From contig JAJFLL010000038.1 in the NCBI GenBank assembly GCA_021772695.1, positions 1 through 11,066 on the forward strand: DNA of 11,066 nt, read 5' to 3'. This document shows, piece by piece, positions 5,579 through 11,066 of this stretch. How positions within the stretch are numbered: position 1 is the stretch's first letter; each line of letters begins with the position of its first letter. Made by a program: the position numbers and the translations under genes. This stretch comes from Deltaproteobacteria bacterium. GTDB taxonomy: Bacteria; UBA10199; DSSB01. The notes under the pieces were generated by a model, which saw only the letters and a program-made list of their open reading frames with translations, searched no databases and was not told the DNA's origin.

Positions 5579-6507
5579 AAGAGACTCCGGTGCGCATTCC
5601 CCATATATTGAGTATGGCGGACCTCTCCCGCGAGGATATCGAATTTATTTTTCAAACCACCGACCGGTTTCGTGAGGTGGGAGGTCGACCTATTAAAAAA
5701 GTACCCGCCCTTCGTGGAAAAACGGTCATCAATCTATTTTTTGAAAATTCTACCCGCACCCGGACCAGCTTCGAAATCGCTGGCAAACGCCTTTCGGCCG
5801 ATGTGATCAATATCACAAAATCCTCTTCATCGGTGAGTAAGGGGGAAAGCTTGCTCGATACGGTAAAAAATCTCGAGGCCATGGCTCCCGATGTTTTGGT
5901 GGTGCGACACCCAGCAGCCGGGGCGGCGCAAACCATTACACGAATGCTTAAAGCAAGGGTCATCAATGCTGGGGACGGTGCCCACGAACATCCTACCCAA
6001 GCACTGCTAGATTTATTGACCATTCGAGACCATAAAAAGACCTTGTCGGGATTGCATGTGGGAATCGTGGGAGACATCGCCCATTCCCGTGTGGCCCGGT
6101 CCAATATTTTAGGACTGCAGCGATTCGGATCAAAAGTCACCGTCATCGGCCCAAAAAGTTTGATACCTTTAGGAATCGAAGCCTTCGGGGTCGGCGTAAG
6201 CTACGATTTTAAAGCGGTCATCGGTGACCTCGATATTATTATGATGTTACGGATTCAGGGAGAACGTCATGACCGGCTGCCTTTCCCCAATTTAAGAGAG
6301 TATTCTCGTTTCTTTGGTTTGAACCTGCAGCTTTTGCAAAAGGCTAAATCAGATGTGGTCATTATGCACCCGGGTCCCGTGAATCGTGGGGTGGAGATAG
6401 CACCCGAAGTAGCTGATGCTCCCTATTCATTGATTTTAAATCAGGTCAAAAATGGAGTGGCCGTAAGAATGGCCCTTTTGTATTTGCTCTCAGGTACTGA
6501 GGAATAA
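5575..6507 (+). CDS. pyrB: aspartate carbamoyltransferase catalytic subunit
   Basis: Joins carbamoyl phosphate to L-aspartate to give N-carbamoyl-aspartate, the committed step of pyrimidine synthesis. At 310 aa it has the usual catalytic-chain length. The carbamoyl-phosphate binding motif STRTRTSFE is at 59-67, and the mobile-loop lysine is K89 in SVSKGES. HPTQALLD (139-146) and HPGPVNRG (265-272) complete the active site. The last replaces the HPLPR form of E. coli and is common in PyrR-associated enzymes. The ATG overlaps the pyrR stop (ATGA at 5575-5578), so translation is coupled. No pyrI regulatory-subunit gene follows, and pyrC starts one base after the stop. The chain may work as a simple trimer or associate with dihydroorotase, as known in some bacteria. 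Confidence 0.97.
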   Translation: MKETPVRIPHILSMADLSREDIEFIFQTTDRFREVGGRPIKKVPALRGKTVINLFFENSTRTRTSFEIAGKRLSADVINITKSSSSVSKGESLLDTVKNLEAMAPDVLVVRHPAAGAAQTITRMLKARVINAGDGAHEHPTQALLDLLTIRDHKKTLSGLHVGIVGDIAHSRVARSNILGLQRFGSKVTVIGPKSLIPLGIEAFGVGVSYDFKAVIGDLDIIMMLRIQGERHDRLPFPNLREYSRFFGLNLQLLQKAKSDVVIMHPGPVNRGVEIAPEVADAPYSLILNQVKNGVAVRMALLYLLSGTEE

Positions 6508-6508
6508 A

Positions 6509-7786
6509 ATGACGCAAATTTTGATTCACAATGTTCGTATTATTGATCCTGCCAATGGTCTCGATTTGCTGGGTGAGTTGCGTATCAAGGATTCAAAGAT
6601 TGAGGCCATCGGAGAAAAACTCGACAAGCTTCCCGGCGATGAGGCCTTCGATGGGAAGGGAAGGGTGTTATTGCCCGGTTTTGTCGATCTTCATGTTCAT
6701 TTACGAGAACCCGGTTTCGAGCACAAAGAAGATATTCAATCGGGCACCATGGCGGCAGCAGCTGGAGGTTTTACGACGGTTTGTTGCATGGCAAATACTC
6801 ATCCAGTCAATGATGAGGCTGCCGTGACTCACTATATATTAGAACAATCCAGATCCAAGGCTGCTGTGAAGGTCTGGCCCATCGGTGCAATTACCGTTGG
6901 CTTGAAAGGGGAACGCTTAGCCAATATCGGCGAATTACAAGAAGCTGGATGTGTGGCCATCTCAGATGATGGGATGACGGTCATGGACTCCCAGCTCATG
7001 CGACTCGCCATGGACTACGCTAAGGGTTTCGATCTACCGGTGATCACCCATAGTGTCGATGCTAACCTATGTCATGGCGGTACCATGAATGAGGGCGAAG
7101 TCAGTTGTCAAATGGGGCTAAAGGGTATTCCCCGCGAGGCAGAAGATATCATAGTAGCGCGCGATATTTTGCTTTCTAGGCTAACCGGGTGCAGGTTACA
7201 TGTGGCCCATGTCAGTACGGCCGGAGCCGTAGAATTGATTCGCCAAGCGAAAGCCCAAGGACTACCGGTGACCGGGGAAGCAGCACCGCACCATTTTACT
7301 TTGACCGATGAAGCCTGCCAAGAATACGACACTAATGCCAAGATGTGCCCTCCCTTGCGAACCTGCACCGATCGTGAGGCGGTCATTCAAGGCCTGGCTG
7401 ATGGGACCCTCGATTGTATCGCCACCGATCACGCTCCCCACGCTATCGTCGATAAGGAGGTGGAATTTGACCAAGCCGCCTTTGGTATCCTAGGTTTGGA
7501 AACCGCATTTGCCTTAGGCTACCGTTTAGTTCTGGACGAAAGATTGTCTTTAGAAAAATTCATTTTGGCCCTAACAGCTAAACCGTTGGAAGTTTTGGGG
7601 AAAACTTATTCAGGCTTGAAGCCGGGCGCCCCAGCAGACCTTTGTTTGGTTGATCTAGATGCACAGTGGGTCTACCGCACGGCCCAGAGTTCATCCAAAA
7701 GTCGTAACTCTCCCTTCGATGGCTGGCAATTCGTGGGCAGGGTAGTTCACACTTGGGTAGAAGGACGTCAGGTGTATGCCGTTTAA
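6509..7786 (+). CDS. pyrC: dihydroorotase, type I
   Basis: Zinc-dependent amidohydrolase that cyclises N-carbamoyl-aspartate to dihydroorotate in the cytoplasm. At 425 aa it has the length of class I enzymes. The expected metal and catalytic residues are all visible: H62 and H64 in DLHVHLREPG, D154 in ISDDG, H181 in ITHS, H234 in HVAHVS and the general base D307 in ATDHAPH. An aspartate at the bridging position, rather than carboxylated lysine, marks the Aquifex/Bacillus-like type and argues against an inactive pseudo-dihydroorotase, so this copy should be catalytic. The ATG at 6509 lies one base after the pyrB stop. A GAGGA at 6499-6503 inside the end of pyrB gives a good ribosome-binding site with 5-base spacing. 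Confidence 0.97.
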   Translation: MTQILIHNVRIIDPANGLDLLGELRIKDSKIEAIGEKLDKLPGDEAFDGKGRVLLPGFVDLHVHLREPGFEHKEDIQSGTMAAAAGGFTTVCCMANTHPVNDEAAVTHYILEQSRSKAAVKVWPIGAITVGLKGERLANIGELQEAGCVAISDDGMTVMDSQLMRLAMDYAKGFDLPVITHSVDANLCHGGTMNEGEVSCQMGLKGIPREAEDIIVARDILLSRLTGCRLHVAHVSTAGAVELIRQAKAQGLPVTGEAAPHHFTLTDEACQEYDTNAKMCPPLRTCTDREAVIQGLADGTLDCIATDHAPHAIVDKEVEFDQAAFGILGLETAFALGYRLVLDERLSLEKFILALTAKPLEVLGKTYSGLKPGAPADLCLVDLDAQWVYRTAQSSSKSRNSPFDGWQFVGRVVHTWVEGRQVYAV

Positions 7787-7810
7787 CCGGAAAGGATTGA
7801 GATTACCGCT

Positions 7811-8965
7811 ATGAAATTGGGGAAAGAACAAGCCAAAGCCATCTTAGTACTAAAGGACGGAACCGCATTTCACGGTTTTAGTTTCGGATTTCCCGGTGAT
7901 ACCGACGGTGAGGTGGTATTTAATACCTCCATGATGGGATACCAAGAGATCCTGACAGACCCGTCCTATCAAGGTCAAATTGTGACCATGACTTATCCCA
8001 TGATTGGCAATTACGGTGTGAACAGTGCCGACGTGGAGTCCGCCCACCCGCAGGTTGAGGGCTTTATCGTCAAAGAATACTCAGAGACCTTCAGTAATTA
8101 TCGGGCTTCGGGTTCCTTGGCCGATTATTTGTTTCGACATCGCATCGTGGGCTTGGAAGGTATAGATACGCGGGCATTGGTGCGGCATATTCGCGAACAG
8201 GGCGCCATGCCAGGTCTTATTTCCACCACCGATTTAAATTTAAGACGCTTAAAGGAAAAAGCCAGAGAATTGCCGTCAATGGAAGGGCAAGACTTGGTCA
8301 AATCGGTAACATGTCGCAAACCCTATACCTGGGATCAAGCAACGGTAGACCCCCGAAAGGGAGGTGAAAAAGGGAAAAAAATTCCAAAACCCGATCTCAA
8401 GGTCGTGGCCTACGATTTTGGAGTAAAGCAAAATATATTGAGAAATTTAGTGGACCAAGGGTGCGAAGTTTTAGTGGTGCCGGCAAATACCCCGGCCGAA
8501 GAAGTCTTGGCCTTAAAACCTGACGGAGTTTTTTTAAGCAATGGCCCTGGGGATCCTGCTGCAGTGGACTATGCTATTAATAACGTTTCGAAATTGGCTG
8601 GCAAGGTTCCCATTTTCGGTATCTGCCTGGGGCATCAAATTTTAGGACTCTCTCAGGGGGCTAAAACCTTTAAATTAAAGTTTGGCCATCGGGGCGGCAA
8701 TCAACCTATTAAAAACCTTGAAAACCAACAGGTAGAAATCGCCAGTCATAATCATGGCTTTGCCATTTCAAAAGATTCCGTCAATGCGGCGGGGCAATTG
8801 ACCCATCTCAATTTAAATGACGACACGGTTGCGGGTTTCAAAAATAAAGCCAAAAATTTTTTTGCGGTACAATACCATCCCGAAGCCTCACCTGGTCCTC
8901 ATGACTCCTTGTATCTTTTTAAACAGTTTCGCGAATTAATGGAACATCCCAAATTAAGGAAATAA
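7811..8965 (+). CDS. carA: carbamoyl-phosphate synthase small (glutaminase) subunit
   Basis: Splits glutamine and passes ammonia to CarB for carbamoyl phosphate synthesis. At 384 aa it matches the E. coli protein (about 382 aa). The N-terminal CarA-specific domain (residues 8-150) includes FNTSMMGYQEILTDPSYQGQ (37-56) and is followed by a short lysine-rich linker (183-193). A class I glutamine amidotransferase domain comes next: LSNGPGDPA (242-250), the nucleophile C272 in GICLGHQ, and the H356/E358 pair in QYHPEAS. The catalytic triad is therefore complete. It begins 24 bp after pyrC, with a modest AAGGA-type site somewhat far upstream (around 7792-7796). carB starts four bases after its stop. 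Carbamoyl phosphate made here also serves arginine synthesis, but its place in this operon suggests pyrimidine control. Confidence 0.98.
   Translation: MKLGKEQAKAILVLKDGTAFHGFSFGFPGDTDGEVVFNTSMMGYQEILTDPSYQGQIVTMTYPMIGNYGVNSADVESAHPQVEGFIVKEYSETFSNYRASGSLADYLFRHRIVGLEGIDTRALVRHIREQGAMPGLISTTDLNLRRLKEKARELPSMEGQDLVKSVTCRKPYTWDQATVDPRKGGEKGKKIPKPDLKVVAYDFGVKQNILRNLVDQGCEVLVVPANTPAEEVLALKPDGVFLSNGPGDPAAVDYAINNVSKLAGKVPIFGICLGHQILGLSQGAKTFKLKFGHRGGNQPIKNLENQQVEIASHNHGFAISKDSVNAAGQLTHLNLNDDTVAGFKNKAKNFFAVQYHPEASPGPHDSLYLFKQFRELMEHPKLRK
8956..8960 (+). promoter_or_regulatory. ribosome-binding site supporting the GTG start of carB
   Basis: AAGGA lies inside the last codons of carA, 9 bases ahead of GTG 8970. 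The protein that follows (PKRTDIKKILLIG) begins exactly as CarB proteins do, so the unusual GTG is the real start. Confidence 0.65.
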
Positions 8966-8969
8966 TTTC

Positions 8970-11066
8970 GTGCCAAAAAGAACCGACATCAAGAAAATAC
9001 TTTTGATCGGATGCGGTCCCATCGTCATCGGGCAAGCCTGTGAATTTGACTATTGTGGTACTCAAGCCGTTAAGGCGTTGAAGAGCGATGGTTACAAGGT
9101 AGTATTGGTCAATTCAAATCCAGCCACCATTATGACCGATCCAGATTTCGCCGACGCCACCTACATTGAACCCATGACTGTCGAAGTCTTGGGAAGAATC
9201 CTTGAAAAAGAACGCCCCGATGCCATTTTGCCTACACTGGGCGGACAAACCGCATTGAATTTGGCGGTAAGATTAGGTGAATGTGGGTTGTTAGAAAAAC
9301 ATGGCGTAGAAATGCTGGGCGCCAATTTAAAATCCATTCATATGGCTGAAGACCGTGCTGAGTTTAAAGAATGTATGCAGCGTATCGGGGTGGATGTGCC
9401 CCGTTCCGGTTTAGCGACGACGCTTGCGGAGGCCATGGAAGTCGTAAAATTCGTTGGGTTTCCCGCTATCATTCGGCCCGCGTTTACCATGGGAGGCTCG
9501 GGCGGCAATGTGGCTTATAATTTAGAGGAATATAAGGAATTCATTCGGTGGGGATTAGACAGGTCTCCGGTTACCCAGGTATTGATTGAAGAGTCCTTAC
9601 TTGGGTGGAAGGAATTCGAACTCGAGGTGATGCGTGACAAGAAAGACAACGTAGTCATCATTTGTTCCATAGAAAATCTCGATCCTATGGGAGTGCACAC
9701 TGGCGATAGTATCACCATTGCCCCGGCGCAGACTTTGACCGACAAAGAGTATCAAGTATTGCGTGATGCCTCGCTAAAAATCATCAGGGCCATTGGAGTC
9801 GATACGGGTGGATCAAATATTCAGTTTGCGGTGGATCCAAGAACCGGCAGGACCACGGCTATTGAGATGAATCCTCGAGTTTCGCGTTCCAGTGCCTTGG
9901 CTAGTAAGGCTACGGGGTTTCCCATTGCCAAGATCGCGACCAAATTGGCTGTAGGATACACCCTCGACGAAATTCTTAATGACATCACCCAATACACTCC
10001 CGCGGCCTTCGAGCCTAGTATCGACTATGTTGTGACGAAAATTCCCAGATTTACCTTTGAAAAATTTCCCCATGCCGACACCACCCTAACGACTCAGATG
10101 AAATCCGTAGGCGAAGCCATGGCCATCGGTCGTACCTTTAAAGAAAGTCTGCAAAAGGCCATGCGTTCCTTAGAGATCGATAGTTACGGTTTTGAAAACC
10201 GAGCTAAGATAAAACCGGCAAATTTAGAAAATAAAAAGGCCATGGTGAAAAAACTCAGAAGGCCCACTCCGGAGCGCCTCTGGTATTTGGCCGACGCCAT
10301 GCGGCTCGGTATGACCAATGCTGAAATTTATAAGCATAGTAGTGTGGATCCTTGGTTTTTGGCGCAGATTCGAGACATTGTGGATGCCGAGCAGTTTCTG
10401 AAAACCAAGGGCGGTAAGCTTACGGGCAAGCCTCTTGCTGGCACATTAAGACAGGCCAAGTCTATGGGTTTTAGCGACCCGCGTCTGGCGTCCTTGTTGA
10501 AAAAATCTCCGGAACAAATTCGCAAGCTGCGAAAGCGATTTAATATCGAGCCTGTCTACAAAAGGGTCGACACCTGCGCTGCGGAATTCGCGGCCAATAC
10601 CCCATATATGTATTCCACCTATGAAGATGAAAATGAAGCGGCGGTAAGTGATAAGAAAAAGAAGGTGGTGATATTGGGAGGCGGACCCAATCGTATTGGT
10701 CAGGGTATTGAGTTCGATTATTGTTGTGTGCATGCTTCGATGGCTTTGCGCGAGGAGGGGATTGAGGCCATCATGGTCAATTGCAATCCTGAAACCGTTT
10801 CTACCGACTACGATATCTCAGATCGATTGTATTTTGAGCCGCTGACCGAGGAAGATGTCTTGCATATTTTAGAGCTAGAACAGCCCACTGGGGTCATCGT
10901 GCAGTTTGGTGGCCAAACTCCGCTGAAACTGGCGAAGGCCATTGAAAAAGCCGGTTTTAAAATTCTCGGCACCTCACCGGATAGCATCGATCGTGCCGAA
11001 GATCGCAAGCGTTTTCAGGCCTTTTTAAAAAAATTAAAACTAAAACAACCGCCAAACGGAACGGCT
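8970..11066 (+). CDS. carB: carbamoyl-phosphate synthase large subunit, 3'-truncated by the window
   Basis: Makes carbamoyl phosphate from bicarbonate, ammonia and two ATP, together with CarA. The reading frame is open from GTG 8970 to the last base: 699 codons of about 1070 expected, with no internal stop or shift. Visible parts are as follows. The N-terminal carboxyphosphate half starts with IGCGPIVIGQACEFDYCGTQ (13-32) and holds PTLGGQTALNL (88-98), the ATP-grasp glycine loop TMGGSGG (173-179), and the metal/ATP segments near GVHTGDSI and EMNPRVSRSSAL. The oligomerisation region occupies roughly residues 400-550. The second, carbamate-phosphorylating half begins at about 566 with VVILGGGPNRIGQG, repeating the pattern of the first half, as is typical of this internally duplicated enzyme. 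The second ATP-grasp core and the allosteric MGS-like domain lie beyond the window. Confidence 0.98.
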   Translation, partial: MPKRTDIKKILLIGCGPIVIGQACEFDYCGTQAVKALKSDGYKVVLVNSNPATIMTDPDFADATYIEPMTVEVLGRILEKERPDAILPTLGGQTALNLAVRLGECGLLEKHGVEMLGANLKSIHMAEDRAEFKECMQRIGVDVPRSGLATTLAEAMEVVKFVGFPAIIRPAFTMGGSGGNVAYNLEEYKEFIRWGLDRSPVTQVLIEESLLGWKEFELEVMRDKKDNVVIICSIENLDPMGVHTGDSITIAPAQTLTDKEYQVLRDASLKIIRAIGVDTGGSNIQFAVDPRTGRTTAIEMNPRVSRSSALASKATGFPIAKIATKLAVGYTLDEILNDITQYTPAAFEPSIDYVVTKIPRFTFEKFPHADTTLTTQMKSVGEAMAIGRTFKESLQKAMRSLEIDSYGFENRAKIKPANLENKKAMVKKLRRPTPERLWYLADAMRLGMTNAEIYKHSSVDPWFLAQIRDIVDAEQFLKTKGGKLTGKPLAGTLRQAKSMGFSDPRLASLLKKSPEQIRKLRKRFNIEPVYKRVDTCAAEFAANTPYMYSTYEDENEAAVSDKKKKVVILGGGPNRIGQGIEFDYCCVHASMALREEGIEAIMVNCNPETVSTDYDISDRLYFEPLTEEDVLHILELEQPTGVIVQFGGQTPLKLAKAIEKAGFKILGTSPDSIDRAEDRKRFQAFLKKLKLKQPPNGTA

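Noticed and set aside
5652..6146. A 164-codon open frame on the minus strand
   Set aside because: It is antisense to the well-conserved pyrB and its translation shows no recognisable domain. It is a by-product of pyrB codon usage.
1..11066. CRISPR array, prophage, transposase, toxin-antitoxin or defence genes
   Set aside because: No regularly spaced repeats and no such protein motifs were seen. MazG here is the housekeeping pyrophosphohydrolase without mazEF neighbours.

Overview
The window is an ordinary bacterial chromosome segment, most likely from a Gram-negative bacterium. Two products carry export signals: a lipobox and a Sec signal peptide. The order pyrR-pyrB-pyrC-carA-carB recalls deltaproteobacterial-type genomes such as Geobacter. 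That placement is an inference from gene order and protein style, and I cannot name a genus. One tRNA gene encodes its CCA end and the other does not.

Layout. Positions 1-1759 (+) hold the 3' part of a CDP-alcohol phosphatidyltransferase, which looks like the second half of a nucleotidyltransferase/transferase fusion, followed 12 bp later by a radical SAM protein with a SPASM/twitch-like cysteine-rich tail. A tRNA-Leu(CAA) with its own promoter lies at 1831-1917. It is followed by a 122-bp inverted-repeat element with AT-rich outer arms and a very GC-rich core (1929-2050), placed between the convergent tRNA and the next gene. On the minus strand, 2098-4256 holds mazG, then a small membrane protein, then an unrecognised lipoprotein. 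The last two overlap by ATGA. A tRNA-Thr(CGU) at 4382-4454 (+) is followed 18 nt later by a small secreted protein gene.

From about 4870 to the right edge is the pyrimidine operon: pyrR, pyrB, pyrC, carA and the first 699 codons of carB. Together CarA and CarB make carbamoyl phosphate, PyrB condenses it with aspartate, and PyrC closes the ring to dihydroorotate. PyrR is the likely uracil-nucleotide sensor. The pyr leader ends in a textbook intrinsic terminator (10-bp stem, triloop, eight Ts) whose T-run stops three bases before the pyrR start codon. Transcription of the operon must therefore pass a terminator, which points to attenuation control.

The most interesting non-coding signals are this terminator/start-codon arrangement and the 122-bp inverted repeat. 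I see no phage, transposase, CRISPR or defence system. The protein of least certain role that could be of interest is the 305-aa lipoprotein. No gene-free stretch exceeds 300 bases.
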